Notes: generated from the sequence alone by a model not told the origin. 64,000 bases of DNA from Bradyrhizobium murdochi (GCF_000472965.1 NZ_AXAU01000027.1:1-64000), one strand, 5' to 3'. Shown: positions 28,272 through 37,557, counted from the first letter of the stretch. Translations and numbers: made by a program.

Positions 28272-30014
28272 ATGGCTGTGCAGAAGGTCGCTGACGCATC
28301 CTCTTTCCGGACTTCCGAGCTCAATACGCGCGGCCCTGTTCCACCAGCGGCAGTTCCCGGCTTTCGCCACTTCCTCGGCACACCGGCTCCTTCGCAGCGC
28401 TTCCGCGTCTTCGGTATCGATCCGCTCGAAGTGCCGTCACACCATGCAAAGCTTCGTGGATTGATGCATCGCCTGTCACGGCGAATGGATGCCGCCATAA
28501 AATGGCCGCCACACCAGACTCGATCGGCGGAATACTGGGAAAATCCCTTCATCCCCTCGGGCTACACCTATCTGCTGCAGTTCATTGCGCATGATCTGGT
28601 TCACTCGGCGATTCCGCTTTCGGTTGCGGGAGGGCTCGGCAGAGGGACGACCAACGCCCGCCGCACCCCGCTTCGGCTGGAGACGCTGTACGGCAGCGGC
28701 CCGGTCGGATCTCCGCACATCTATGCACTCGACGCGCCGAGCGACGACCGTCGCACCAAGCTGCGGCTCGGGCGAATGCGCTGGAAGGAAAACGAGCCCG
28801 CCACCGGCTGCCCGTTCCGCGACATCGCGCGAACCCCAGCCGAGAACGTGACGGGCATTGATCGCAGTATCAAGGGTGTCCGCGTTGCCCTCACTGAAGC
28901 GCTGGTTGCCGATCCACGCAATGACGATCACGCCGTGATGTCCCAGCTTACCGCGTTGTTTGCGCTGCTGCACAACGGGCTCGTCGATATCATTCGCCGC
29001 CGCGAAGGCAATGCGGGGCCAAACGGCCAGTTCGGCGCCGCCTACAAGCGCTTCCTGTGCGCCCGCGGCGCATTGACGGCCATCTATCACAACATCATCC
29101 GCAACGACCTGATGCGACGGGTGATTCATCCGACGATCTACGCAAGCTACTGCGGGCCTGCCCCGCACTTCATCGACCGTCTCGCATCAGCCGACGGCCC
29201 TGCGATCGGAGATTGGGAAATTCCGTTCGAGTTTTCGCATGGCGCATTCCGCTTCGGCCACGCCATGGTGCGACCCGAGTACCAGATCAACGACCTCTCC
29301 CTCCACGACCTCAACAACACGCTCGAAAAGAGCTCGGTAAATGACCCGGCCAACATGCCGCTCGACGAGACGTGGATGGTGCAATGGTCGCGCTTTTTCG
29401 AGATCAACGGTTCGACGCCGAATTTCAGCCGCCGCATCGGACCACATCTCAGCGATGGGCTCGGCAATGACCAGATCTTTCCGGCGTTCGACGAGACGGA
29501 ACGGGTCGGCCTACTCTATCGCGATCTGCTCGGCGCGAGCCTCGCCGGCATGTGGTCGGTAGACGCTTTGATCGCCGAGATCGGCAGCCGGCGGCCGCAT
29601 TTCATCGCCATGTCGCGCCTGCTTGCCGACCGCGCCTACCGCGTCGATCAGCTTCGCGAATGGTTCGTCTCGGCGCAGGCTTACGGTTCACTTACGGATG
29701 AGGACATCGAAACCCTTTCGAATGATCCTCCGCTGCCGTTCTTCATCCTGTTCGAGGCGATGCAGCAGGCGGATGGCCTGCAACTCGGATTGCTCGGTTC
29801 GATCATCGTATCGGAAGTGATATTCGGCGCGCTCGCAAGCGACCCGCGATCGGCCCTCGGCGGCTCGCTTGCCGATCAACTGGACCTCGTTTCCCGCGAA
29901 TTTTACCTGACGAACGTACTTCAGGACATTCCAGAGATCTCAAACATGGCGCAGTTGGTGGAGTTGACCACCGAAATTGCTGAGCTGCAGCAGGCCGTGC
30001 CTGCATTTTTGTGA
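28272..30014 (+). CDS. Animal-type haem peroxidase family protein
   Basis: The 580-residue protein has the signature of the peroxidase-cyclooxygenase superfamily: distal histidine region QFIAHDLVHSA with His107 and Asp108, the central ADPRNDDHAVMSQLTALF block with Arg216, the following HNGLV, and proximal His330 in AFRFGHAMVRPEYQIND. It has no signal peptide. Such bacterial enzymes oxidise halides, phenols or peptide residues with hydrogen peroxide. It ends 41 bases before the next gene, so the two are likely co-transcribed, and it converges on the YcaO-SARP genes. The physiological substrate is unknown. Confidence 0.9.
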   Translation: MAVQKVADASSFRTSELNTRGPVPPAAVPGFRHFLGTPAPSQRFRVFGIDPLEVPSHHAKLRGLMHRLSRRMDAAIKWPPHQTRSAEYWENPFIPSGYTYLLQFIAHDLVHSAIPLSVAGGLGRGTTNARRTPLRLETLYGSGPVGSPHIYALDAPSDDRRTKLRLGRMRWKENEPATGCPFRDIARTPAENVTGIDRSIKGVRVALTEALVADPRNDDHAVMSQLTALFALLHNGLVDIIRRREGNAGPNGQFGAAYKRFLCARGALTAIYHNIIRNDLMRRVIHPTIYASYCGPAPHFIDRLASADGPAIGDWEIPFEFSHGAFRFGHAMVRPEYQINDLSLHDLNNTLEKSSVNDPANMPLDETWMVQWSRFFEINGSTPNFSRRIGPHLSDGLGNDQIFPAFDETERVGLLYRDLLGASLAGMWSVDALIAEIGSRRPHFIAMSRLLADRAYRVDQLREWFVSAQAYGSLTDEDIETLSNDPPLPFFILFEAMQQADGLQLGLLGSIIVSEVIFGALASDPRSALGGSLADQLDLVSREFYLTNVLQDIPEISNMAQLVELTTEIAELQQAVPAFL

Positions 30015-30055
30015 GCGGAATTGTCCGTCTCGCGCAACCCGGAGGAGTAGAAACT

Positions 30056-30466
30056 ATGGCCCTCGAAAGAATGCAAGTGACCAACCATGAGCGCTGGGGC
30101 AACCTCGTAAAGACCTGGTCGACGGGCAAGAACTATCTTGACGACGACAACGAATATCCGATCCCGACCACCGTCGAGGAGTTCAAGGAGCAACTCGCTA
30201 AGGCGCAGGTGTTCATGACCGTGCCGGATCGCTACACGAAGGTACAGTTCGTCGAACAGCATCTGGACACGATCGTAGTGCGCTTGCCGCCTGCCGTGGC
30301 GATCGCTGATTCTGAGGAGAAACTCAGCAAGCCGGGCGCAACCTACCCGCTTCCGCCCTTCTACAAGCGGCTGTTCAACGGCATGGATCCCGTGATCCCC
30401 GAAGCGGACAAGTTCAAGGTGCATGCCGAGCGTATCGGCGACTACACGATCAGCTTCTGCGCCTAG
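30056..30466 (+). CDS. 136-residue protein of unknown function, single penultimate cysteine
   Basis: The product starts MALERMQVTNHERWGNLVKT and ends GDYTISFCA. It is acidic and lysine-rich without signal peptide or membrane helix. Its only cysteine is residue 135, one before the end. GGAGGAG sits just upstream of the ATG, giving strong translation. It follows the peroxidase gene by 41 bases and is the last gene of that unit. I do not recognise a family. It could be a binding partner of the peroxidase or a substrate that the nearby YcaO or the peroxidase modifies at the C-terminus; neither is shown by the sequence. Confidence 0.75.
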   Translation: MALERMQVTNHERWGNLVKTWSTGKNYLDDDNEYPIPTTVEEFKEQLAKAQVFMTVPDRYTKVQFVEQHLDTIVVRLPPAVAIADSEEKLSKPGATYPLPPFYKRLFNGMDPVIPEADKFKVHAERIGDYTISFCA

Positions 30467-30467
30467 A

Positions 30468-30616
30468 GAATGATCCGGACTCGAAGGGCCGCGTCCGCGC
30501 AATGTGGATATCGGTTTTCCCTCGCGACAAATGCGGAACGCGTTTGCGCGGAGATCATGCTCGGATCAAAGAAATAGAGCGCAATGAAATTTCGAAGAGA
30601 AGTCATCGCGCTCTAT
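30468..30616. repeat. Dispersed intergenic element ending in a strong hairpin
   Basis: The stretch ends with ATAGAGCGCAATGA (30574-30587) and TCATCGCGCTCTAT (30603-30616), which pair at 13 of 14 positions. The upstream part (AAGGGCCGCGTCCGCGCAA and GTTTTCCCTCGCGACAAA) belongs to an element that I recall as repeated many times between Bradyrhizobium genes. It lies between convergent genes, touches the stop codon of the regulator gene, and probably acts as a two-way terminator. Confidence 0.65.
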
Positions 30617-32718
30617 CAGGGCTGAGCGATATCCTCGACGGGAAGCCCTGCGCCGCGCAGTCCTCGGCGAAGGGTTTCCCGTCGCTCTCGCACGCTAATC
30701 GGGTGAGCTTGCATGACCCACCGTACGACAGCCTCGTCGGTCGGAACGGACGGACCGACCCAGAACGAGCGCAGACCGTTGACAAAGCGCTGAGCCTCGT
30801 CGCGCGCCCTCTCCACCTCCCCGAGATAGAGCAGCGCGGCTGTCCGCCACGCGGGCAATGTCCGCCCCACGGCATTGGCGCGGTCGCATGCTTCAATCGA
30901 ACCTGCATAGTCGCCGTACAGAAAGCGGATGGTGCAATGATAGGCCCACTCAAGGTAGGAAGGCGCGGGCGAGAGCGCCAGCGATTGATCGGCCCTGACC
31001 CGCGCCTCCTCGATTGATCCGCAAAAGGCGTGATAGTGAGCGCTGGACAGCAACGTCCATGGATCGTTGTCGTTGAGCTCGCAGGCGAGCGCCATATGCG
31101 GCGCGGCCTCGGCCTCACGAAACGCCATCACATAGGACCAGCCGCAGCAAAGATGCGCCCGGGAGTCGACCGGATCGAGTTGAACGGCGGTCTTCGCCAG
31201 TTCGAGCGTGGCCTTGGCCTTGTCAAGATCGCGGAAAATTCCGGGATGTACCAGATGCTCGATGTTGTTCATCTGCACGAGGCTGCTGTAGCAGGGCGAG
31301 AACCCCGGATTGTCGCGAATCCCGTCGCGGAAGATGGCGACCGCCCGCCGCCAGCTCTCGGGGTCGAATTTCGACATCAGGTTCTGTCCGCGCAGCCAGC
31401 GGTCGTGCAGTTCGAGCGACACGTCGGGCTCGCCGGCGAGCCGCATCAGCCGTTCGGTCGAGAGCTGCACATTCAGCGCGGTCGCGATCCGGCGGATGAT
31501 GCGTTGCTGCGTTTCGAACCAGTTGCCGAGGCCGAGCCGGAAGCTTTCGCTCCAGACGTAAATCCCGGTGGTGTCATCCCGTAGCACCATCACGATATTG
31601 ATTTCGGCACCCGCCTGGTAGGCGGTGGTTTCGATGCAATATTGTGGCGCTGCGTCTGGTGCGGGAAGCACGACGGCAGCCGGCGGACGGTCGACGACGC
31701 TCCATTCGCGGAAGCGCACGAGGCAGGCGGCGAGATGCTGGGAGAATCCCTGCACCAGATGTGCGTGATCCTCGTCGACCCCGTGCATGGCAAAGGGCCG
31801 CAACACCAGGCGCGTCTTCGCAGGCGGATTGACCGCTGGCGTGATCGGGATCACCGGCTGCGGGGTGGTTCCCCTGACCATCCTGATGGCGAATTCGTCG
31901 TTCGCTGCCGAAGCGGCTCGATCGGCGGGCGCGCGCTCCAGAATGCCAAGCTTGATGTTGGCGACGAGTTCTTCGGTGGCCGATGACGGCTCCATGGCGT
32001 AGTCGCGATCGAGCAGATCCCATAGAGCCTTGTAGATGCGTAGCGCACCGGCCGTGTCGCCCTCTTCCGCATGCGCCCGCATCAGATAACGGCAGGCAAA
32101 TTCGTGGGTCGGATCGAGATTGACGATTGCCGCCGCGATCCTTTTCTTGGCGTCGGCGGGCACGCTGGCGGAGGTCAGGCCCTCATCGAGGCTTCGCATC
32201 AGCCGTTCGTGGATGGTCTGACGCTTGGCCAGCACCCAGACCCGGAACGAAGGGTCGAGATCGTCCATGCCTTCGAGCAGCCGGCCGTCGAGCTGCGGCG
32301 TATCGAGCAGCAGCGGATGAATGCGTCCGCCTTCGGCAAGATGAATCACGCTTTCGATATCGACTTCTATGCGTTCAACGTCGAGGCCAATCATCAGCCG
32401 TTCCGCAATGAAGCCGTCATAGCCGGCCTCCTCGAGCATGGACCGCAGTTCGCGAACCACCTGGCGCAGCGAGGCACGCGCCTTTTCCTCATCCGATCGG
32501 CTCCAGAGCAGCCCGACCAGCCGCTCACGGCTTTCCTGCTTCGCCTCCGATAGAGCGAGGTAGCTCAGAACTGCGCCGGCCTTGCGGGTTCGCAGTTCGA
32601 TCGGCCGGCCGTTGAACCGCACGCCGAGCCGCCCGACCAGCGATACCGACAGACGCGGAGCGCTTTCGGGCGCCGCCGCGGCATTGTCTGATGTCATGGC
32701 GTTGGCGCTGGCCGGCAT
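30616..32718 (-). CDS. SARP/BTAD-type transcriptional regulator with TPR-like region
   Basis: The 700-residue product has an N-terminal OmpR-like winged helix (about 22-110, LRQVVRELRSMLEEAGYDG), a bacterial transcriptional activation domain (about 120-260, with RYLMRAHAEEGDTAGALRIY), a middle domain starting RLVLRPFAMHG that resembles the TolB-like domain of rhizobial cyclases, and a C-terminal TPR-like region (about 450-670). SARP proteins activate secondary-metabolite genes by binding direct repeats. It follows the YcaO gene by 36 bases on the same strand and should be in its operon, so it is the best candidate regulator of the locus. An ATG at 32697 is an alternative start. Confidence 0.87.
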   Translation of the reverse strand: MPASANAMTSDNAAAAPESAPRLSVSLVGRLGVRFNGRPIELRTRKAGAVLSYLALSEAKQESRERLVGLLWSRSDEEKARASLRQVVRELRSMLEEAGYDGFIAERLMIGLDVERIEVDIESVIHLAEGGRIHPLLLDTPQLDGRLLEGMDDLDPSFRVWVLAKRQTIHERLMRSLDEGLTSASVPADAKKRIAAAIVNLDPTHEFACRYLMRAHAEEGDTAGALRIYKALWDLLDRDYAMEPSSATEELVANIKLGILERAPADRAASAANDEFAIRMVRGTTPQPVIPITPAVNPPAKTRLVLRPFAMHGVDEDHAHLVQGFSQHLAACLVRFREWSVVDRPPAAVVLPAPDAAPQYCIETTAYQAGAEINIVMVLRDDTTGIYVWSESFRLGLGNWFETQQRIIRRIATALNVQLSTERLMRLAGEPDVSLELHDRWLRGQNLMSKFDPESWRRAVAIFRDGIRDNPGFSPCYSSLVQMNNIEHLVHPGIFRDLDKAKATLELAKTAVQLDPVDSRAHLCCGWSYVMAFREAEAAPHMALACELNDNDPWTLLSSAHYHAFCGSIEEARVRADQSLALSPAPSYLEWAYHCTIRFLYGDYAGSIEACDRANAVGRTLPAWRTAALLYLGEVERARDEAQRFVNGLRSFWVGPSVPTDEAVVRWVMQAHPISVRERRETLRRGLRGAGLPVEDIAQP

Positions 32719-32754
32719 GAGGTTTCCGGAACCGATTGGCTAATTCCCGCCACT

Positions 32755-34116
32755 CTATATCAAAGGGACGCCCCCGGTATAGGTTGCGCCGCCTCCACTC
32801 CGCGCCATCGCATCCTGCAACCTGGCCGTGACGATTTCGGATGGCTCGAGTTGCAGGCCTGGGGCGATCACGCGGACCACTGGAATGGCAAAACGCTGGC
32901 GCGTGAGTTCGAGGCAGAACGTCTCGATTCCGAGCCTTTCCAAACGCTGTACGATCAATCCAAATATGACGCTCGCTTCAGTTGCAGCAAGGTGCAGATG
33001 GGCCGCGCACTCTGCAACCGGCTGCAGCAATTTGCACTCGTCGGCGTTGATCGCTGCGCGCTGCAGATGGATGCGATCCTGTGCGTTGAGGGCGTCATCG
33101 CCGCGTTCGCTGCGTTTGGTTGCGACCACGCTGTCGGCCAGTTCGAGTTGGCACATTTCCAGAATCGCCGAGCGGACCGCGGCCTCGGGGGACGGCCGCG
33201 CAGCGAGGCCGAAGGCGAAACCGGAACCGTCCGCCCGGCAGGAAACCGCCGCGACGCAGGGCACGCCGATATCCGTCGTAATATCGAGCAGCCATGTCCG
33301 GCGCAGCACCGCTGCGCCATCCCGAAGCTGCCGCAACAAGCCCTCCGCTGCGATGCCCGCTTCATGCTGCGGCGGAATCGATCGCGGCAACTGACCGCCT
33401 CGCCACCACAGGCCGGCTGCATCGCGCTCAATCAATTCCAAGAGGCCATGCAGCGCTGCGGCGTCTCGCGACGGACCGGCGGCCGATCCGATGCTCAGCG
33501 GGAACGGTGGCGCAAACTCGCGTTGCGCTGGCGGCCGCCGCAGGCAGATGTCCGCCGGAAGCAACACCTCGGCTCGGTCGTTCAGCCTCGTTGCGCGACA
33601 CCAGGAAAGCGCTCGCTCCGGTTGCATGCGGCGTTCCGAAACGGCAGCGACCAACTCCAGCGCCTTCGGCCCGAGCTTTCCGGCGCAATCGTCGACGCCG
33701 GGTTTGAGCAACAGGTCGGTTCCGGTCTGCAATTGAGAGAGGTACTCGATGCCCTCGCCGATGCAGCCCTGAAACGCTTCCCGCAACGTCAGACCAACGC
33801 CGGAAACGCCGACTCTCGGGCTTTCCTCATGCAAGGGATCGGCAAGCGCTGGATCGAATTGCGCGCCAAAGCTGATCAGGCCGGGCGCATCGGGCGAGGC
33901 CAGTTCGAACACGCGCGCAAATCGGGAAGCAGCGATCAGCAAATGAGCGCGATTCGCGAGCTGCGAATCAATCCCGTCGCTGGATTCCTCAGCATATTCC
34001 AGCGCCTCAAGGATGAGTCTGGCATCGTGATCGCCGGCTGCGTCCACATCGTTGCCAAGAAGCAACGATGCAGCGCGCGCGAACAATTCCTGCATCGAAT
34101 TTTCGGTACCGCTCAC
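32755..34116 (-). CDS. YcaO-family ATP-dependent peptide-backbone-modifying enzyme
   Basis: The 453-residue protein carries the YcaO signatures: GVGLTLREAFQGCIGEGIEY (108-127), SIGSAAGPSRDAAALHGLLE with the following LIERDA (208-232), and FGLAARPSPEAAVRSAILE later. These glutamates and glycines bind ATP-magnesium and activate a peptide amide for heterocycle, thioamide or amidine formation. The end (YTGGVPLI) lacks the PxPxP tail of azoline-forming YcaO enzymes. Residues 1-70 form an extra helical N-terminus of unknown role. The GTG at 34116 has GAGGT four bases upstream; an ATG at 34095 is possible. No E1/ThiF-like, ocin-type or TfuA partner is seen within the window. Confidence 0.88.
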   Translation of the reverse strand: MSGTENSMQELFARAASLLLGNDVDAAGDHDARLILEALEYAEESSDGIDSQLANRAHLLIAASRFARVFELASPDAPGLISFGAQFDPALADPLHEESPRVGVSGVGLTLREAFQGCIGEGIEYLSQLQTGTDLLLKPGVDDCAGKLGPKALELVAAVSERRMQPERALSWCRATRLNDRAEVLLPADICLRRPPAQREFAPPFPLSIGSAAGPSRDAAALHGLLELIERDAAGLWWRGGQLPRSIPPQHEAGIAAEGLLRQLRDGAAVLRRTWLLDITTDIGVPCVAAVSCRADGSGFAFGLAARPSPEAAVRSAILEMCQLELADSVVATKRSERGDDALNAQDRIHLQRAAINADECKLLQPVAECAAHLHLAATEASVIFGLIVQRLERLGIETFCLELTRQRFAIPVVRVIAPGLQLEPSEIVTARLQDAMARSGGGATYTGGVPLI

Positions 34117-34184
34117 GGTGACCTCACGACTTGACGTGCAGACTCCGGATGAGAGGCCAGTCCGCCCTCGCCCTGGAGGAACTT

Positions 34185-34739
34185 ATGCTCGCGAAAGCCT
34201 TCGTCATAGCCATGGCAGCAGATATTGCTCGATCGGATTACGCCAAGCCGACCTTGATTCGTAGCCGCAGCCGTGAGTGGCTGATCGCCTGCCGTTGGGG
34301 ACCGGAGGGTGAATATCTTTCGATTGCGACAGCCGGACCGATCACGGAGCCTCTCGCATTGGTTGCACCGCAGGCGATCGCGCCAATCCACAGCCTGGTC
34401 GGCGTGCTGGTTTCCGAATCGGAGACGCAATCCACCAGCACATTCCTGCTGGTGCGCCAGTTGCCTGCTGCGATCGAGCTTGCCGGCACGTTTTTTCCGG
34501 CCGACGGATACGTGCTGCTGCAAGATCACGGCGATGTCCATCTCGTCTGCAAGACGCGCTATTCGCATAGCTGCGGCTGGCTCGACGGCAAGGAGATCCG
34601 CAAGGACATTCCCGATCCGGCACCCTATTCGGCTGAGGCGATGTCCTGGCATATCGAAGCAACGCGCCGTGACTGGATCGGCGAATTCATTCCCGGCAGC
34701 AGGCCGCCGGAGCGGTTTGCGATTCGCGCGACCGGCTGA
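34185..34739 (+). CDS. 184-residue protein of unknown function
   Basis: The product begins MLAKAFVIAMAADIARSDYA and contains SREWLIACRWGPEGEYLSIA, a run of hydrophobic beta-like segments (LVGVLVSE, TFLLVRQLPAAIEL) and an aromatic C-terminal part (MSWHIEATRRDWIGEFIPG). GGAGGA lies five bases before the ATG and fixes this start; the longer frame from 34131 has no such site. It is divergent from the YcaO gene across 68 bases, so the two share a promoter region. I do not recognise its family; it may be a partner or substrate-recognition protein of the YcaO. Confidence 0.65.
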   Translation: MLAKAFVIAMAADIARSDYAKPTLIRSRSREWLIACRWGPEGEYLSIATAGPITEPLALVAPQAIAPIHSLVGVLVSESETQSTSTFLLVRQLPAAIELAGTFFPADGYVLLQDHGDVHLVCKTRYSHSCGWLDGKEIRKDIPDPAPYSAEAMSWHIEATRRDWIGEFIPGSRPPERFAIRATG

Positions 34740-34935
34740 AGCCGCGACTACCGGCAGAAACGAGACTGCACGAGGTTGCCGCCCGTCTTCCATGGAAGGC
34801 TATCCCTGCGAGGGAAACCTCCGCCGATCACCGCGATCGACAGTATTCAGCCACGCAACCGTGGCCGTCGCCCCGCCGTTCGATCGCCGATGCTTTCAAC
34901 CAGCTTGGCGACGCAACGCCGCACGAGCGGGCTGG

Positions 34936-35253
34936 TCATTCGCGCATAGGCCTTGAAAACGCGCAAAGCAACGCCCCCGGCTCGGCGAGCAAATGAACCG
35001 GTGAATTCAAGCCGGGAGATCCGGGCCGGGAAGATTCGAACAACTCACCGACCGAAACGTCGAGCACCGAAGCGATTTGCGCCAACCGGCTGGCACCAAC
35101 CCGCGTGGCGCCCCGCTCGTATTTCTGCACCTGTTGAAAAGTCACGCCGATGCGTTCCGCAAGTATGGCTTGGCTGATGCCACGGTTGACGCGAAACAGG
35201 CGAATCCTGGCGCCCACCATCGCATCGAGCGGGCCTGACTTCCTCGTCGCCAT
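34936..35253 (-). CDS. XRE-family helix-turn-helix protein
   Basis: The 105-residue protein has a Cro/CI-type DNA-binding domain at about residues 12-68: GARIRLFRVNRGISQAILAE, IGVTFQQVQKYERGATRV, then ASVLDVSVGELFE. The last 35 residues are not conserved. GGAG lies seven bases before the ATG. Short XRE proteins of this kind are numerous in rhizobia and often autoregulate. Nothing ties it to the YcaO locus except position; it ends 196 bases past the unknown gene at 34185, facing it. Confidence 0.85.
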   Translation of the reverse strand: MATRKSGPLDAMVGARIRLFRVNRGISQAILAERIGVTFQQVQKYERGATRVGASRLAQIASVLDVSVGELFESSRPGSPGLNSPVHLLAEPGALLCAFSRPMRE

Positions 35254-35315
35254 CGGCAGGCTCCCCGGCTATTCAAGCTGGGAGACCCTAGCACAACCTC
35301 AGGGGGACGCAGGTG

Positions 35316-35642
35316 CTAATTCGCGATCCTGGGAAGCAATTTTATCCGCTTCTCCTCAGTGACTTGCTCAATAGTCAACCGGCCCTTCGGGTCGATCACC
35401 GCCTTCATGGCCGGCGGGTGACCGGTTTCGAGGAAATGCTGCAGGGCGGCACGGCTTTCATCCGAGAGCGCAAACAGCCCGCGCATTAACTCAAAGAAGC
35501 CAGGTTCTTCCGCTACATAGAGCAGTTCGCGCAATTCCGCTCCGGTATACTGACCCAACGCCGTTACAAGCCATTCGGTTTGGTCGTTCGGATCGCTCTC
35601 CGGCACGCGATTCAGATAGTAGACAACCGATTCCGCACTCAT
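35316..35642 (-). CDS. Small conserved protein of unknown function
   Basis: The 108-residue product starts MSAESVVYYLNRVPESDPND, is rich in leucine and glutamate in the middle (GAELRELLYVAEEPGFFELM) and ends with a short basic region (TEEKRIKLLPRIAN). It looks like a small all-helical cytoplasmic protein. The ATG at 35642 follows GGGGGATGA; the longer frame to 35876 lacks a start signal. It is transcribed in the same direction as the XRE gene, 62 bases upstream of it, so they may form one unit. Confidence 0.6.
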   Translation of the reverse strand: MSAESVVYYLNRVPESDPNDQTEWLVTALGQYTGAELRELLYVAEEPGFFELMRGLFALSDESRAALQHFLETGHPPAMKAVIDPKGRLTIEQVTEEKRIKLLPRIAN

Positions 35643-35916
35643 TTCATCCCCCGGTGCCTCGCGATAGCCCACAGGCCGCCCGTTCGGTACGGCTTTCTGG
35701 CAGCTAACTCCCGAGCCTAACACTGCGTGGGCTCTCGTGATTTCAGCGTGATCGCAAGCGCGCAACGGTGACCTGGAATTCCGTTGCCAGGTTCCAGGCT
35801 GTGCCGAACTGGTGCGGTCTTGGGCAGCCGGGCGCAATATGCAATATTCTGCCGCCGTTCGGCGGCGGTTCGGCATTTATCCGTACACATTTCCCCACCG
35901 TTTCACGGCGCGGCAG

Positions 35917-37557
35917 TCAGAAAGCCTTGGCGATGGCCCGCTGGGCGTCCTGCTGAATCGTCTTCAGGTGATTCTGGTCCCGAAAACTCTCGGCATAGAT
36001 CTTGTAGACGTCTTCGGTGCCCGATGGTCGCGCAGCGAACCATCCCGCCTCGGACTCCACCTTGATACCACCGAACGATTGATCGTTACCCGGCGCCCGG
36101 GTCCGAATCGCGCTGACCGGTTCACCGGCAAGCTGGTGCATGTTGAGCTGCCCCGGCCCGAGTGCCTTTAGCGCGCTCTTCTGTTTGGGCGTCGCCGGCA
36201 CATCGATCCGCTCATAGAAAGGCACGCCGAGTTCGGCGGTCAGAGCGGCAAACTGCTCGCTCGGATCGCGGCCGGTGCGACCGAGCATTTCGGCGGCGAG
36301 CAGCCCCATCACCATGCCGTCCTTGTCGGTCGTCCAGACCGAGCCATCGCGCTTGAGGAACGATGCGCCGGCGCTTTCCTCGCCCGCGAATCCGAAGCTG
36401 CCGGTGCCAAGGCCTTCGACGAACCATTTGAAGCCGACCGGGGTTTCGACCAGCTTGCGGTTCAGCTTTTTCGCGACACGGTCGATGATCGAACTGGAGA
36501 CGATGGTCTTGCCGATCGCGGCCTTGCTGCCCCATTGCGGCCGATGCGCGAACAGGTACGCGATCGCCGCCGCGAGAAAATGGTTCGGATTCATCAGCCC
36601 GCCGGTGCGGGTCACGATGCCGTGCCGATCGGCATCGGTGTCGTTGGCGAAGGCGACGTCGAACCTGTCGCGCATCTGGATCAGGCTTGCCATCGCGAAC
36701 GGCGAGGAACAATCCATGCGGATCTTTCCATCCCAGTCCGCCGTCATGAAGCGAAACGTCGGGTCGACGGCGTCGTTCACGACTGTTGCGTTGATTCCGT
36801 AGTGCTCGATCAGCGGCTGCCAGTAGTGAACGGCGGCGCCGCCCAGCGGATCGATCCCGATTTTCACGCCGGATGATTTGATCAGCGCCATGTCTACGGC
36901 ATTACCGAGATCGGCGACATAGGGACGGATGTAGTCGTGCAGATGCGTCGATGGCGCCTTGCGGGCGCGCTCATACGGCATCCGCGCAACGCCGTTCATG
37001 TCGGCTTCGATGTAGGCATTGGCAGCCTTCTCAACCTTGGCCGTTACGTCGGTATCGGCCGGGCCGCCATGCGGCGGGTTATATTTGTACCCGCCATCCT
37101 CTGGCGGATTGTGCGAGGGCGAGATGACGACGCCGTCGGCAAGTCCGCTCGTTCGCCCCTTGTTGTAGCTCAGGATTGCATGCGAGATGACGGGCGTCGG
37201 CGTATAGCCGCCGCGCTCGTCAATCATGATGTTGACGCCGTTGGCGGCAAACACTTCTACCGCGCTCGCCAGCGCCGGCTCGGCCAGCGCATGGGTATCG
37301 ATGCCGATGAACAGCGGACCGGTCAGTCCCGTCTCGCGGCGGTGATCGCAGATCGCCTGCGTCGTTGCCAGGATGTGATTTTCATTGAACGAGTTCTTCA
37401 ACGACGTCCCGCGATGGCCCGAGGTGCCGAACGCAACACGCTGGGTGGGATCGGACGGATCCGGCTTGGACGCAAAATAGGCCGTTATCAACCGCGGTAC
37501 GTTGACGAGGGAGGCGGAATCGACCGGTTTGCCGGCAGCAGGATTGGGGGCAGTCAC
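35917..37557 (-). CDS. pgm: Phosphoglucomutase (alpha-D-glucose phosphate-specific)
   Basis: The 546-residue enzyme interconverts glucose 1-phosphate and glucose 6-phosphate for glycogen and exopolysaccharide metabolism. It has the active-site phosphoserine Ser148 (ISPSHNPPEDGG), the metal loop NDTDADRHG, the sugar-binding block FAGEESAGASFL and the phosphate-binding RPSGTEDVYKIY near the end. VAFGTSGHRG marks the N-terminal domain. The start is a GTG at 37557 with GAGGT upstream. In rhizobia pgm often lies with glg genes, but here it is alone. Confidence 0.96.
   Translation of the reverse strand: MTAPNPAAGKPVDSASLVNVPRLITAYFASKPDPSDPTQRVAFGTSGHRGTSLKNSFNENHILATTQAICDHRRETGLTGPLFIGIDTHALAEPALASAVEVFAANGVNIMIDERGGYTPTPVISHAILSYNKGRTSGLADGVVISPSHNPPEDGGYKYNPPHGGPADTDVTAKVEKAANAYIEADMNGVARMPYERARKAPSTHLHDYIRPYVADLGNAVDMALIKSSGVKIGIDPLGGAAVHYWQPLIEHYGINATVVNDAVDPTFRFMTADWDGKIRMDCSSPFAMASLIQMRDRFDVAFANDTDADRHGIVTRTGGLMNPNHFLAAAIAYLFAHRPQWGSKAAIGKTIVSSSIIDRVAKKLNRKLVETPVGFKWFVEGLGTGSFGFAGEESAGASFLKRDGSVWTTDKDGMVMGLLAAEMLGRTGRDPSEQFAALTAELGVPFYERIDVPATPKQKSALKALGPGQLNMHQLAGEPVSAIRTRAPGNDQSFGGIKVESEAGWFAARPSGTEDVYKIYAESFRDQNHLKTIQQDAQRAIAKAF

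Noticed and set aside
32851..34134. A 427-codon plus-strand open frame opposite the YcaO gene
   Set aside because: It contains no recognisable domain, and YcaO signatures on the minus strand are unambiguous.
28272..34739. Classical azole-containing peptide (TOMM) or trifolitoxin-type cluster
   Set aside because: YcaO is present, but no dehydrogenase, E1-like or TfuA gene and no short Cys/Ser/Thr-rich precursor could be found, so the standard label is not used.
34113..34793. A 226-codon minus-strand frame opposite the 184-residue protein
   Set aside because: No ribosome-binding site and antisense-like composition; the plus-strand frame has GGAGGA at proper distance.
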